Source: Pseudomonadota bacterium
GTDB taxonomy: Bacteria > Pseudomonadota > Gammaproteobacteria > Burkholderiales > JABEVD01
Direction of reading: 5' to 3'
NCBI GenBank assembly: GCA_021806605.1
Contig: JAJZQY010000002.1
Span: 1 to 64,000, forward strand
Length of the DNA: 64,000 nucleotides
In this document: piece after piece, positions 55,423-64,000 of the stretch
Layout of the letters: the number at the start of each line of letters is the position of its first letter
Position numbering within the stretch: the first letter of the stretch is position 1
Made by a program: the position numbers and the translations under genes
Notes under the pieces: generated by a model
What the model saw: only the letters and a program-made list of their open reading frames with translations
Databases searched by the model: none
What the model was told of the DNA's origin: nothing

Positions 55423-56661
55423 CTAGAGTTTCTTGAAGACGATCGTTCCGTTGGTGCCGCCGAATCCGAACGAGTTAGAAATCGCCACATCGATGTTCAT
55501 CTGCCTCGCGACATTCGGAACGAAATCCAGATCGCACTGCGGATCCTGCTCGAATAGATTGATCGTCGGCGGCGCGACCTGGTGATGGACGCTCAGCGCC
55601 GAGAAAACCGCCTCGATGCCACCTGCGGCGCCGAGCAGATGGCCTGTCATGGATTTCGTCGAACTGACCGCAATTTTTCCGGCATGGTCACCGAAAAAGC
55701 GCTTGAGCGCGACCGTTTCGGCGATGTCCCCCAGGGGGGTGGAGGTGCCGTGCGCATTCACATAATCGACTTCATCTGGATTCAGTCCCGCATTCCTCAA
55801 GGCGTGCATCATGCAGCGCGCAGCGCCTTCGCCGTCTTCGCAAGGCGCCGTCATGTGGTAGGCGTCGGCGCTCATGCCGAAGCCTGACAATTCGGCGTAG
55901 ATTTTCGCACCCCTAGTTTTGGCATGCTCGAACTCCTCCAACACGAGCACTCCCGCTCCTTCCCCGAGCACGAAGCCGTCTCGCCCGATGTCCCATGGGC
56001 GGGACGAGGTGGCGGGATCGTCGTTGCGCGTGCTGAGCGCCCTCGCCGCGCCGAATCCGCCTATCGCAAGCGGGCAGACCGTCGATTCTGAGCCGCCGGC
56101 CACCATCACGTCGGCATCCCCGTACTCGATCATCCTTGCCGAATTGCCGATACAGTGGGTTGCCGTGGTGCAGGCTGTCACCATGGCAAGATTCGGTCCC
56201 TTGAGTCCGTACATGATCGAGAAATTCCCGGAAATCATGTTAATGATGGTGCCAGGGATGAAAAACGGGGAGATCTTGCGCGATCCGCCTGCAAGATAAA
56301 CGTTGTGGGTTTCCTCGATAGACGGCAGGCCGCCGATTCCTGAACCGATGTTGACGCCGATCATTTCGGCATTTTTTTCAGTGACTTCCAGGCCAGAATC
56401 CTTGAAGGCTTCCATGGCGGCGGCCATGCCGTAATGGATGAAGGTATCCATGCGGCGCGCTTCCTTGGCCGGAAGATAGGCGGTCACGTCGAATCCCTTG
56501 ACTTCACCTGCGACCTGGGAAGAAAAGGAGGAGGCGTCGAATCGGGTGATTCGGGTGATGCCGGATTTGCCCGCGGTCACATTGGCCCAGGCTTCATCCA
56601 CGCCGATTCCGACAGGCGAGACGATTCCCAGGCCGGTGATCACTACTCTGCGTTTGGTCAA
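55423..56661 (-). CDS. fabF: 3-oxoacyl-[acyl-carrier-protein] synthase II
   Basis: A 412-residue condensing enzyme for fatty acid elongation. Catalytic Cys in VTACTTATHCIGN (about 163), His in NAHGTSTPLGD (about 303) and TKSMTGHLLGAAGG (about 340), and C-terminal NSFGFGGTNGTIVF. Six bases after come the pabC start; acpP, its carrier, lies 30 bases upstream. FabF also adjusts membrane lipid unsaturation with temperature. Confidence 0.97.
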   Translation of the reverse strand: MTKRRVVITGLGIVSPVGIGVDEAWANVTAGKSGITRITRFDASSFSSQVAGEVKGFDVTAYLPAKEARRMDTFIHYGMAAAMEAFKDSGLEVTEKNAEMIGVNIGSGIGGLPSIEETHNVYLAGGSRKISPFFIPGTIINMISGNFSIMYGLKGPNLAMVTACTTATHCIGNSARMIEYGDADVMVAGGSESTVCPLAIGGFGAARALSTRNDDPATSSRPWDIGRDGFVLGEGAGVLVLEEFEHAKTRGAKIYAELSGFGMSADAYHMTAPCEDGEGAARCMMHALRNAGLNPDEVDYVNAHGTSTPLGDIAETVALKRFFGDHAGKIAVSSTKSMTGHLLGAAGGIEAVFSALSVHHQVAPPTINLFEQDPQCDLDFVPNVARQMNIDVAISNSFGFGGTNGTIVFKKL

Positions 56662-56691
56662 CTTCTCTCCTCTGGAAAGGATTGAGGCGGA

Positions 56692-56928
56692 TCAGTTCTG
56701 ATGCGCAACAACGTAATCGATCGCCTGTTGCACGGTGGTGATCTTCTCGGCTTCTTCGTCGGGAATTTCACATTCGAATTCTTCCTCAAGCGCCATGACG
56801 AGTTCAACCGTATCGAGCGAATCGGCTCCGAGATCATCAACAAATGACGAGGCATTCTTGACCTCGGCCTCGCTCACGCCGAGCTGCTCGGCGACTATTT
56901 TCTTGACGCGCTGTTCGATGTTTTCCAT
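56692..56928 (-). CDS. acpP: Acyl carrier protein
   Basis: A 78-residue acidic four-helix protein: [20 protein letters not shown], the phosphopantetheine site [18 protein letters not shown] with Ser37, and the terminal [13 protein letters not shown]. It carries growing acyl chains between the enzymes of this cluster and LpxA/LpxD. The ATG at 56928 follows an AGAGGC purine stretch; a longer reading extends into noncoding DNA. Confidence 0.98.
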   Translation of the reverse strand: MENIEQRVKKIVAEQLGVSEAEVKNASSFVDDLGADSLDTVELVMALEEEFECEIPDEEAEKITTVQQAIDYVVAHQN

Positions 56929-57013
56929 TGTTGCCTCTAGCCTTTTATGTTGATTTACAAAAAAACGAACTATTTTACCAAATTTGGCACCAATGCAAAA
57001 TGCATGGGCAATT

Positions 57014-57754
57014 TTATTCCATGTAAAGTCCGCCGTTGACATGCAGGGTGCTGCCTGTAATGTAGCCTGCGGCAGGCGATGCGAGGAATGTCACGGCTGC
57101 CGCGACGTCTTCGGCCTGCCCAAGGCGGCCCAGCGGCACATGCTGGATCAGGGAGTCGCGCTGTGCATCCGACAGGGCGCGCGTCATGTCGGTATCGATG
57201 AATCCGGGCGCGATGCTGTTGACGGTTACGTTTCGGCTTCCGACTTCGCGCGCCAGCGATTTGCTGAAGCCGAAAATCCCGGCCTTCGCCGCAGCGTAGT
57301 TGGCTTGCCCGGCATTGCCCATGGCGCCGACAACCGAAGAAATGTTGATGATCCTGCCGTATCTGGCTTTCACCATGGCGCGCAAAACCGCACGGCTCAT
57401 CCTGAATATGGATTTCAGGTTGGTCGACATGATGTCGTCCCATTCGGCATCCGTCATGCGCATGACCAGATTGTCGCGGGTGATTCCGGCATTGTTGACG
57501 AGAATGGCGATTTCCCCGAATTCGCTCCTGATCATGGCGAGCGCAGCCTCGATCGCGGCAGCGTCGTTGACTTCAAGTACGAGCCCCCTGCCGGATACGC
57601 CAGCTTCTCCAAGGTAATGCGTGATGGACTGTGCTCCGGATTCGCTGGTCGCAGTCCCGATCACGGTCGCGCCATGCTTTCCCAGATCCAGGGCGATCGC
57701 CCTGCCTATTCCGCGGCTTGCGCCAGTGACGAGCGCAATCTGTCCCTTCAGCAT
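57014..57754 (-). CDS. fabG: 3-oxoacyl-[acyl-carrier-protein] reductase
   Basis: A 246-residue short-chain dehydrogenase. NADPH loop [20 protein letters not shown] (10-29), NNAG (about 87), catalytic Ser in [10 protein letters not shown] and YxxxK in [15 protein letters not shown]. It reduces 3-oxoacyl-ACP. The ATG at 57754 has GGAGG upstream and overlaps fabD by seven bases. Confidence 0.97.
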   Translation of the reverse strand: MLKGQIALVTGASRGIGRAIALDLGKHGATVIGTATSESGAQSITHYLGEAGVSGRGLVLEVNDAAAIEAALAMIRSEFGEIAILVNNAGITRDNLVMRMTDAEWDDIMSTNLKSIFRMSRAVLRAMVKARYGRIINISSVVGAMGNAGQANYAAAKAGIFGFSKSLAREVGSRNVTVNSIAPGFIDTDMTRALSDAQRDSLIQHVPLGRLGQAEDVAAAVTFLASPAAGYITGSTLHVNGGLYME

Positions 57755-58692
57755 GCTTCCTCCCTGTTCAATGTATCGGCTGCGTCCCTGAGTGCCGTGC
57801 TGTCCGTCAATGCCAGAATGATTTGAGCCGGTTCGATGCGCTTGTTGAGCCCGGCCAGGACCTTTCCGGGGCCGCACTCGGCGGCTTGTCCGATGCCTTC
57901 TCCGAAGATTGCGCGAATGGTTTCGACCCACCTGACCGGATGATCCAGCTGATTTACCAGCGCGGCCCTGATCGCTTCGGGTTCGGCATGGGGTTTCACG
58001 TCGACATTGTGCAGCACGGAAATCTCCGGTCGGCCGATGCGCACATCTTTCAGATAGTCATGTAGGGCCTCGGCCGCTGGCTTCATCAGGGAGCAGTGGG
58101 ATGGCACGCTCATGGGAAGCATGATGGCCCGCTTCGCTCCCTTCTCCTTCGCAGCTTCCATGCCCCGCAATACCGCATCGCGATGACCGGCTATCACCAC
58201 CTGGCCAGGAGAATTGAAGTTGACCGCTTCCAGCACTTCGCCCTGCGCCGCGGAGAGGCACACTTCCTTTACGGCGTCATCTTCGAGCCCGAGCACTGCT
58301 GCGATGCCCCCCGTGCCTTCCGGCACGGCCTCCTGCATGCTCTGGGCGCGAAAGCGCACGAGCGGCAATGCGTCCTCGAAGGCAATGGCATTCGATGCGA
58401 CGAGCGCGGAATATTCTCCCAGGCTATGGCCTGCGAGGATCGCGGGGCGCGAAGCCGAGAGCTGCTTCCAGGCCCGGTAGATCGCAACGCCTGCAGCGAG
58501 CATCAGGGGCTGGGTGTTGACGGTTTGATTGAGCGCTTCCGCAGGCCCTTCGCTGGCCAGCTTCCATAAATCCTGATGGAGTATGTCGGACGCTTGCCCG
58601 AAGGTTTCGCGCACGATCGGAAAATCGGCGAATCCGCCCATCATGCCGACGGACTGGGAGCCTTGGCCCGGAAAAACAAATGCGTATTTCAT
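57748..58692 (-). CDS. fabD: Malonyl CoA-acyl carrier protein transacylase
   Basis: A 314-residue transacylase loading malonate on ACP. FPGQGSQSVGMMGG (8-21), nucleophile Ser in LAGHSLGEYSALVAS (about 93), and VPSHCSLMKPAAEAL with His about 203. Standard length. Sits between fabH and fabG. Confidence 0.96.
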   Translation of the reverse strand: MKYAFVFPGQGSQSVGMMGGFADFPIVRETFGQASDILHQDLWKLASEGPAEALNQTVNTQPLMLAAGVAIYRAWKQLSASRPAILAGHSLGEYSALVASNAIAFEDALPLVRFRAQSMQEAVPEGTGGIAAVLGLEDDAVKEVCLSAAQGEVLEAVNFNSPGQVVIAGHRDAVLRGMEAAKEKGAKRAIMLPMSVPSHCSLMKPAAEALHDYLKDVRIGRPEISVLHNVDVKPHAEPEAIRAALVNQLDHPVRWVETIRAIFGEGIGQAAECGPGKVLAGLNKRIEPAQIILALTDSTALRDAADTLNREEAC

Positions 58693-58717
58693 CTGGAAAG
58701 ATAGGTTATTGAGAAAA

Positions 58718-59677
58718 TCACCATTTCAGGAGCAGCGAGCCCCATGTAATGCCGCCCCCCACGCCTTCCATGAGCAGGGTTTCCCCTTCCCTGAAGCGCC
58801 CTTCCCGCGCCGCCTGATCCAGCGCGAGCGGAATGGATGCGGCTGAAGTGTTGCCGTGCCTGTCCACCGTCACGACCACCCTGTCCATGTCCATGGATAG
58901 CTTTTTGGCGGTTGCTTCGATGATCCTGATATTGGCCTGGTGAGGAACCAGCCAGTCGACATCGGAAGGCGACATCCGGTTGGCCTGGATGGCTTCACTG
59001 GCGACCTGCTCGAGGACATTGACGGCGATCTTGAATACGGCATTGCCGTTCATGGACACGAAGGGAGAGCCCTGTATTGTTCCGTTACAAACCCTTCCCG
59101 GTGCCGCAAGAATGGGATTGTAGCTGCCGTCGGCATGAAGATGGGAGGATAGAATGCCGGGGGTCTCGCCGCACTTCAGTACGACTGCCCCTGCCCCGTC
59201 CCCGAAAAGCACGCAGGTCGAGCGGTCCGTCCAGTCGATGATTCTGGACAGCACTTCTGTTCCGACGACGAGCGCATGCCGATATTTTCCGGACTTCAGG
59301 TAGCAGTCAGCGGTGGCAAGCGCGTAGATGAAACCGGTACAGACGGCCTGGACATCGAAGGCGGGGCAATTGTTCCCTATGCCGAGCTTGGACTGGAGTA
59401 TCGTCGCCGTGCTCGGAAAGAGCATGTCAGGGGTGGTTGTCGCAACGATCACGAGATCGATCTCGTCAGCAGCAATGCCGGCAGACTCCATCGCCCTGCG
59501 GCTTGCATGGGCCGCGAGGTCGCTCGCCAGTTCGTTTTCCCCTGCGATATGCCGCTCGTTGATGCCGGTCCTGGAGAAAATCCAGTCGTGGGACGTATCG
59601 ACCATCTTTTCGAGGTCGTGATTCGAGAGAATTTTCTCGGGAAGGTAGCTGCCGGTACCGATAATTCTGGAATACAT
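58718..59677 (-). CDS. fabH: 3-oxoacyl-[acyl-carrier-protein] synthase III
   Basis: A 319-residue initiating condensing enzyme (acetyl-CoA plus malonyl-ACP). Catalytic Cys in [17 protein letters not shown] (about 112), His in [11 protein letters not shown] (about 246) and Asn in [15 protein letters not shown] (about 276). The ATG at 59677 shares a base with the plsX stop; a TTG one codon upstream is also in frame. Confidence 0.97.
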   Translation of the reverse strand: MYSRIIGTGSYLPEKILSNHDLEKMVDTSHDWIFSRTGINERHIAGENELASDLAAHASRRAMESAGIAADEIDLVIVATTTPDMLFPSTATILQSKLGIGNNCPAFDVQAVCTGFIYALATADCYLKSGKYRHALVVGTEVLSRIIDWTDRSTCVLFGDGAGAVVLKCGETPGILSSHLHADGSYNPILAAPGRVCNGTIQGSPFVSMNGNAVFKIAVNVLEQVASEAIQANRMSPSDVDWLVPHQANIRIIEATAKKLSMDMDRVVVTVDRHGNTSAASIPLALDQAAREGRFREGETLLMEGVGGGITWGSLLLKW

Positions 59678-60702
59678 CAAACCTCTCCTGCTGGCTGCGG
59701 GTTCATGATTTGCATGCGCATGCCGAGTTCATTGAGCATCCCGCTTCTCGCTTCTTCCAGTGCCCGCTCCAGTGCGCACTGGAAGGAATAGGCATCTGCA
59801 GAGCCGTGACTCTTGATGACGATTCCTTTCAGTCCGAGAAGGCTTGCACCGTTGTAGCGGCGAGGATCGACGCGGTGTTTGAAGGCGTTGATCACGGGCA
59901 AGGAGATCAGCCCGGCAATGCGGGTGATGAGATTTCTGCCGTATTCTTCCCTGAGAAAGGTGGCCAGCATATGGGCGAGTCCTTCGGATGTTTTCAGGGC
60001 GACATTGCCGACGAAGCCGTCGCAAACCACGACCTCCGCAGTCCCCTTGAAGATGTCGTCTCCTTCGACGTTTCCGACAAAATTGAGGCCGCTGGACTTC
60101 AAAAGCTCGGCTGCGCGCTTCACCACTTCGTTGCCCTTGATTTCCTCTTCACCCACGTTGAGCAGGCCTACGCGCGGCTTTTCGATCTGCTCCACGGAAG
60201 AAACGAGGATCGATCCCATGACTGCGAACTGAAGCAGGTTTTCCGCACTGCAATCGACGTTGGCGCCCATGTCCAGCATATAGGTATGCCCCTTGAGCGT
60301 CGGCAAAAGGGTGATGATGGCCGGCCGTTCAACGCCGGGGACCATTTTCAGAACGAAGCGGGAAATCGCCATCAACGCGCCGGTATTGCCTGCGCTGACG
60401 CAAGCCTGCGCCTCGCCGCGCTTCACGAGATTGATCGCGACGCGCATCGAGGAGTCCTTCTTGTTCTTGAGCGCGGCAGCCGGAGGATCGTGCATCTCGA
60501 CCACCTCGCTCGCAGGCTGGATGCGCAGACGCGAGGACAGGTCGGAATTCCCGACTTTCAATTCCGCCTCTATGACTTCAGCCGCACCGACCAGAACGAC
60601 CCCCGCTTCGGGATGCTCCCTGAGAAAGTTCAGGGCGGCAGGAACAGTCACGCCGGGGCCGTGATCTCCGCCCATGCAATCGATAGCAACCGTGATATCC
60701 AT
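59677..60702 (-). CDS. plsX: Phosphate acyltransferase PlsX
   Basis: A 341-residue peripheral membrane enzyme making acyl-phosphate from acyl-ACP for phosphatidic acid synthesis. N-terminal [19 protein letters not shown] (6-24), [22 protein letters not shown] and [18 protein letters not shown]. Follows rpmF as in E. coli. Confidence 0.96.
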   Translation of the reverse strand: MDITVAIDCMGGDHGPGVTVPAALNFLREHPEAGVVLVGAAEVIEAELKVGNSDLSSRLRIQPASEVVEMHDPPAAALKNKKDSSMRVAINLVKRGEAQACVSAGNTGALMAISRFVLKMVPGVERPAIITLLPTLKGHTYMLDMGANVDCSAENLLQFAVMGSILVSSVEQIEKPRVGLLNVGEEEIKGNEVVKRAAELLKSSGLNFVGNVEGDDIFKGTAEVVVCDGFVGNVALKTSEGLAHMLATFLREEYGRNLITRIAGLISLPVINAFKHRVDPRRYNGASLLGLKGIVIKSHGSADAYSFQCALERALEEARSGMLNELGMRMQIMNPQPAGEV

Positions 60703-60771
60703 AGATCCTTGCTGAGTTCAGGCCGAAAAACCGGAACCGCCGGAGAGGACGAAAGCCATCCTGAGACTGTC

Positions 60772-60951
60772 TTACTCGCTCTTGCCCTTCGCCACTTTCT
60801 TGCCGCGATAAAATCCGTTCGGGCTGACATGGTGGCGCAGGTGGACTTCGCCCGTGGAGGCTTCGACTGCAAGCGGCGGGTTGGTCAGAAAATCATGCGC
60901 CCTGTGCATGCCGCGCTTGGAAGGGGATTTCTTGTTCTGTTGAACTGCCAT
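60772..60951 (-). CDS. rpmF: 50S ribosomal protein L32
   Basis: A 59-residue basic protein: [20 protein letters not shown], then [20 protein letters not shown] and [18 protein letters not shown]. This is the non-zinc form: the paired cysteines of zinc-ribbon L32 are absent, as is usual in beta- and gammaproteobacteria. It lies 24 bases after the DUF177 gene and 69 before plsX, the usual place. Confidence 0.96.
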   Translation of the reverse strand: MAVQQNKKSPSKRGMHRAHDFLTNPPLAVEASTGEVHLRHHVSPNGFYRGKKVAKGKSE

Positions 60952-60975
60952 GTTCGACTCCTATATAAATGCTGT

Positions 60976-61449
60976 TTAGATCCTGTCCTTCAGGATCGAA
61001 AAAGGGGACTCCCTGACGGATTCATTGCCGCTCTCGCATGTTGCATGCCTGGGAGAGAAAGGCAGATCGAGCAGGATTTCGTCCTCGATCAGGGGCAAGA
61101 CTTCCATCTTATCCTTGACGACAATGCTGTCCACTTCCGGGTCTTCCTCCTCGATGTCCGGAAGATCCGATTCTTCCTTCACGAGCTTCAGGCCGGCCTT
61201 CAGCTCCAGCGGATATTCGATATCCTCCAGACAGCGCTGGCATCTCAGATGGAGCACCCCATCTATTGCAAGATGCAGCAGATAAGCGCCTTCCACATCG
61301 ACTTCGCCGATCAGCGCATAGTCAACCTGTCCCGATTTGGAATACAATAAATCGGTCAGCCTGTCCATGCGCGAGACATCCATTTTCCCGCTGAGCGACC
61401 TGCCCATTCTGGCAAATTCGAATCCATCGATGACGGTCAACTCGGACAT
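60976..61449 (-). CDS. yceD: DUF177/YceD large ribosomal subunit accumulation protein
   Basis: A 157-residue protein of the YceD family, needed for 23S rRNA processing or stability in E. coli and maize. It has the CQRCLEDIEYPLEL motif (Cys-x-x-Cys) and an acidic segment EESDLPDIEEEDPEVDSIVV, with ALIEDEILLDLPFSP-like end (here PLIEDEILLDLPFSPRH). The start at 61449 was preferred to an upstream in-frame Met that runs into maf's 5' end. It heads the minus-strand cluster, divergent from maf with a 65-base gap. Confidence 0.9.
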   Translation of the reverse strand: MSELTVIDGFEFARMGRSLSGKMDVSRMDRLTDLLYSKSGQVDYALIGEVDVEGAYLLHLAIDGVLHLRCQRCLEDIEYPLELKAGLKLVKEESDLPDIEEEDPEVDSIVVKDKMEVLPLIEDEILLDLPFSPRHATCESGNESVRESPFSILKDRI

Positions 61450-61514
61450 AAGCTCGTAATTGTATATTTTTTTGTTTTTTCTGTCAAAATGAACCCCTTT
61501 TTCCTGGAGGGCAA

Positions 61515-62093
61515 TTGAGCAAGCTGATTCTCGCCTCTTCCTCGGTCTATCGCCGCATGCTGCTGGAGCGGTTGCGCCTTCCTTTCGATGTCGAATCTCC
61601 CGAGATCGACGAGGCGCCCTGCTCCGGAGAATCGCCTGAGGGCACTGCATTGCGGCTTGCCAGGGAAAAAGCCCAAAAGGTCGGGGTGGCGCATCCTGAT
61701 GCGCTTGTCATCGGATGCGATCAGGTTGCGGTTCTGGATGGCATGCAGATCGGCAAGCCGTATACTTTTGACAATGCATTCAGGCAACTGAAAGCGATGC
61801 GCGGCAAAACGGTCGTCTTTCACAGCGCGCTTTGCTTGTATAACAGACGGGAAGAACGCATCCAGTCGACCATCGTCCCCTGCTCCGTTTCATTCCGCAA
61901 TTATTCCGATGCCCAGATCGAGAACTATCTGAAAATCGAAGAGCCTTATCATTGCGCAGGGAGTGCAAAGTCCGAAGGATTGGGCATTGCCCTGATCACA
62001 TCAATCCAAGGGGAAGATCCCACCGCGCTGATCGGGTTGCCGCTCATCGCCCTCGTCGGCATGCTCGAGCGCGAGGGAATGCGGGCGATCTGA
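61515..62093 (+). CDS. Maf-like nucleotide pyrophosphatase (YceF type)
   Basis: A 192-residue house-cleaning pyrophosphatase. [17 protein letters not shown] (4-20), the SPEIDE motif, [21 protein letters not shown] (Asp in active site) and the C-terminal [13 protein letters not shown]. The SSSVYRR start and CDQ motif fit the YceF subgroup, which prefers m7GTP. It starts at TTG 61515 with TGGAGG upstream. Divergent from yceD, as in E. coli. Confidence 0.9.
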   Translation: MSKLILASSSVYRRMLLERLRLPFDVESPEIDEAPCSGESPEGTALRLAREKAQKVGVAHPDALVIGCDQVAVLDGMQIGKPYTFDNAFRQLKAMRGKTVVFHSALCLYNRREERIQSTIVPCSVSFRNYSDAQIENYLKIEEPYHCAGSAKSEGLGIALITSIQGEDPTALIGLPLIALVGMLEREGMRAI

Positions 62094-62104
62094 AAAGATC
62101 GCCC
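62083..62104 (+). repeat. 8-base inverted repeat around the maf stop codon
   Basis: GGGCGATC (62083-62090) and GATCGCCC (62097-62104) are perfect arms with the maf TGA in the six-base loop. No T-run follows, so it is not a classical terminator; it may stabilise the mRNA end or slow release. Confidence 0.5.
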
Positions 62105-62180
62105 GATGCGCCGCCAGGCGGCTCGGCTTCAGTTTTCTGGAGCACCTATCGAAGTCGAGCCTTCCGGTGTTTTCACGGCG

Positions 62181-62282
62181 CTATTTTCCCTTTTTCCTCG
62201 CCATAATTTCATCCAGCGAGATGAAAGACAGTATCAGGCACAACTCTAATGCGATTTCGCCGATGATTTCGTAATCGTTCAT
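62181..62282 (-). CDS. Candidate 33-residue small membrane protein
   Basis: ATG 62282 has an AGGAG site eight bases upstream (AAAGGAGAACCATC). The peptide MNDYEIIGEIALELCLILSF plus ISLDEIMARKKGK has an acidic N-terminus, a hydrophobic central helix with two or three embedded Glu/Asp, and a basic C-terminus. That layout suits a small inner membrane or amphipathic peptide. A longer reading from 62420 is unlikely. Lies alone between maf and the mutarotase gene; function unknown. Confidence 0.45.
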   Translation of the reverse strand: MNDYEIIGEIALELCLILSFISLDEIMARKKGK

Positions 62283-62447
62283 GATGGTTCTCCTTTCATG
62301 ATGGATTGAAGCCATCCATCGTTCAGCAATGTCCGTGCCAGAAATTACCATGCTGATTTTAAAGGGAATATAAATAATGGGGCGGGAATGTCGCGTCATT
62401 TCCGGTGCATTCGAGTGCATCAGTGCATGCTTATGGTGCCTGGAGGT

Positions 62448-63320
62448 TCATGCGAGGACCGAGTACCTGACCGAGAGTCGGTGCGATTTTCCGGGAGGGA
62501 CGATGACGACATCGTCTGCCGCATTGCAGCTCTCGACGCACAGCATGTTCAGGTAGCCGTCATCTCCGAGGTCGCCCATTTTGATCGCCTTCTCCAACCA
62601 GGGATTCCACACCACGGTCGAGCGGCTCCCCTGCTTTTCCACCCGGATGACGCGATTGTAAATCGGGTCACGAATCAGGCAATCCGACGCAGTGTCGAGA
62701 TAGATCCTGTCGACCTCGGAATTCACGGTCACCGGGCCGGATTGGCGATTTTTGCCACCGTTCACCTTGTCGATATAAGCGGCTTCCTCCAGCCCCAGGA
62801 TTTCGATTTTTCTTACGTCGCCCACCTCGAAATAGGTGTGCAGGGCGCATCCCAGTGTAAAAGGCTCAAGCCCTGTATTCCGGGTGATCAATTCCATTTC
62901 CAATGTCTTGCCTACCTTGACCCGGCATTCAAGTTCGGAAGGATAAGGCCAGAATGCCTCGTTCGGAACCAGTCGCAGAGCAACTTGGGTCGCATTCATC
63001 AGGCTTTTCGTCCCGGCCACTTCCCACACGATGTTCCTGGCGAAACCGTGAGCGGGATAGGAAGATTCTTCCGGATGCGGCCCGAACCAGGGCCAGCAAA
63101 TCGGGATGCCTCCCCTCACGGATTTCCCCTGCACGTATTTCGCATTTTTCGAAAGCCAGATTACCGGCTTTTCGCCGGCCGGCGCCCAGGAAAGCAACTG
63201 TGCGCCCTGCAGGGCGATTGTGGCGATTCCAGCAGAATTTTTCACCTCGATCAGCTTGAACCCGTTCTGGCCTTCCACAAAATCCACTTCGCCAAATGTT
63301 GCTTCCAGTTTTGAATCCAT
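62448..63320 (-). CDS. D-hexose-6-phosphate mutarotase (YeaD family)
   Basis: A 290-residue aldose-1-epimerase-like enzyme interconverting alpha and beta anomers of glucose-6-phosphate. Typical segments: GAQLLSWAPAGEKPVIWLS, KSVRGGIPICWPWFGPHPEE, AHGFARNIVWEV (His), ALHTYFEVGDV (His) and NMLCVESCNAADDVVIVPPG (catalytic Glu about 263). Transcribed away from the GGDEF gene. Not part of a visible operon. Confidence 0.9.
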   Translation of the reverse strand: MDSKLEATFGEVDFVEGQNGFKLIEVKNSAGIATIALQGAQLLSWAPAGEKPVIWLSKNAKYVQGKSVRGGIPICWPWFGPHPEESSYPAHGFARNIVWEVAGTKSLMNATQVALRLVPNEAFWPYPSELECRVKVGKTLEMELITRNTGLEPFTLGCALHTYFEVGDVRKIEILGLEEAAYIDKVNGGKNRQSGPVTVNSEVDRIYLDTASDCLIRDPIYNRVIRVEKQGSRSTVVWNPWLEKAIKMGDLGDDGYLNMLCVESCNAADDVVIVPPGKSHRLSVRYSVLA

Positions 63321-63440
63321 GCCGCTCCCCTAACGTATTGGCCTGAATGATACCCTATCGCGTTTGTGGCGTCTCGGGAAAGACTAGCCTTCTGGCTTCT
63401 GTTAAAATGATTTTTCAATCAAAGGGGAAGGTCGTTGAGG

Positions 63441-64000
63441 GTGAGATACGAGCAGGGACGCGACGCTAGTGGGGAGATTCTGAGGCTGGTCATCCAGAAA
63501 ATGGCCGCTCATCCCGCTTCCTTCACCCCATGGACTTACGCAGTGTGGTTCGAGCACCTTGTCGGGATCAATCCCGCCTTGTCAGATGCGCTCGAACAGT
63601 ATCTGGATTCGGGGACCAGGCTCGACGATGAGGCAATCGAAAAACTCTATGCCGAGTATGTTTCGGAATGCAACTTGGATATCCACAAGATGCTCAGGCA
63701 GGATCTCCAGAAAATCCTGTGTAAGCTTGCGGGATTCACCGAAGAAACGGACAGGCAGGCCATGGGGTTCGGGGACAATCTTCAATCTTATGGTGAGAAG
63801 CTCAAGCAGAACCTCGACGAGTCCGCCCTGGGCAACCTGATCGGAGAGATGGTCGAAGATACCGAGCACATGCGCGGCAGCGTGCTGAACCTTCAGAACC
63901 AACTGGAGCACAGCAAGCAGGAAGTCGAAGAACTGCATCGCGAGCTTGAGTCTGCCAAGGGGGAGGCCATGATCGACCCCTTGACCGGAATTCTCAACCG
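63441..64000 (+). CDS. Diguanylate cyclase-type GGDEF protein, N-terminal part
   Basis: 186 codons are visible before the window edge. The N-terminal part (ILRLVIQKMAAHPASFTPWT, AVWFEHLVGINPAL) is a helical domain of about 125 residues, followed by a coiled coil (about 145-175, NLQNQLEHSKQEVEELHREL) and MIDPLTGILNR, the opening of a GGDEF domain. It would make c-di-GMP if its GGDEF motif is intact, which is not visible. The GTG at 63441 is chosen because it gives VRYEQ; a TTG at 63435 is also in frame with AGGGGAAGG upstream. Confidence 0.8.
   Translation, partial: MRYEQGRDASGEILRLVIQKMAAHPASFTPWTYAVWFEHLVGINPALSDALEQYLDSGTRLDDEAIEKLYAEYVSECNLDIHKMLRQDLQKILCKLAGFTEETDRQAMGFGDNLQSYGEKLKQNLDESALGNLIGEMVEDTEHMRGSVLNLQNQLEHSKQEVEELHRELESAKGEAMIDPLTGILN

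Noticed and set aside
59710-61350. 546-codon open frame on the plus strand
   Set aside because: It runs antisense through plsX, rpmF and yceD and is a by-product of their codon use.
62083-62104. Intrinsic terminator after maf
   Set aside because: The stem is strong but it encloses the stop codon and has no T-run.
1-64000. CRISPR arrays, insertion sequences, prophage or toxin-antitoxin modules
   Set aside because: No regularly spaced repeats, transposase, integrase or phage structural genes were seen. ratA is a historical name and its neighbour is rnfH, not a proven antitoxin.

Overview
The window reads as chromosomal core DNA of a Gram-negative betaproteobacterium. Gene order (rpsB-tsf-pyrH-frr-uppS-cdsA-dxr-rseP-bamA-skp-lpxD-fabZ-lpxA-lpxB-rnhB; DUF177-rpmF-plsX-fabH-fabD-fabG-acpP-fabF-pabC-mltG-tmk-holB-pilZ-tatD) and the ratA/rnfH, surE-pcm-nlpD and trmJ-cysE-iscR modules fit this. 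A member of the Nitrosomonadales (Gallionella/Sulfuricella-like) is my best guess, but that is an inference from gene style, not from a search. Coding density is very high: genes often overlap by 1-23 bases and no gene-free stretch exceeds about 260 bases. I see no insertion sequences, prophage genes, CRISPR arrays or clear pseudogenes.

Layout. 1-2036: end of galU, then purine/methylthio-purine salvage (hpt, MTIP) and a peptide deformylase. 2037-3869 (-): flagellar stator motB/motA. 3988-8031: suhB-like phosphatase (-), then trmJ-cysE-iscR-cysteine desulfurase (+) with a recognisable IscR box. 8036-11385 (-): map and glnD. 11638-27314 (+): a nearly 16 kb same-strand envelope and translation cluster from rpsB to rluE, beginning with a structured rpsB leader and an attenuator-like hairpin before tsf. 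27303-29126 (-): typA. 29380-32491 (+): rhlE and a long-chain acyl-CoA synthetase. 32614-35532 (+): surE-pcm-nlpD, followed by a NarL-type response regulator where rpoS often sits in gammaproteobacteria. 35533-44487: a structured unexplained intergenic stretch, smpB, ratA-rnfH, a TPM-domain protein, a small secreted protein with a Fur-like box, cfa, rlmK, an ABC-F ATPase, a membrane-anchored peroxiredoxin, a PAP2 protein, tRNA-Arg(CCT) and two small unknown genes. 44591-48019: mutS and rpoS facing each other. 48255-50942: acnA. 50973-61449 (-): a 14-gene fatty acid/phospholipid, cell wall and DNA replication cluster. 61515-64000: maf, a 33-codon candidate gene, a hexose-6-phosphate mutarotase and the start of a GGDEF protein cut by the window edge.

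How the genes work together. Two big clusters build the envelope. The first combines undecaprenyl-PP, CDP-diacylglycerol, isoprenoid and lipid A synthesis with outer membrane protein assembly. The second makes fatty acids and phosphatidic acid precursors and ends with peptidoglycan, dTMP and clamp-loader genes. cysE beside iscR and a cysteine desulfurase couples cysteine synthesis to iron-sulfur cluster supply.

I did not find a clearly new multi-gene system. The best leads are small: the structured stretch at 35533-35644, an 11-base inverted repeat in the rpoS leader with a facing 38-codon ORF, the relocation of rpoS away from nlpD, the Fur-box-like promoter of an unknown secreted protein, and a 33-residue hydrophobic ORF after maf.
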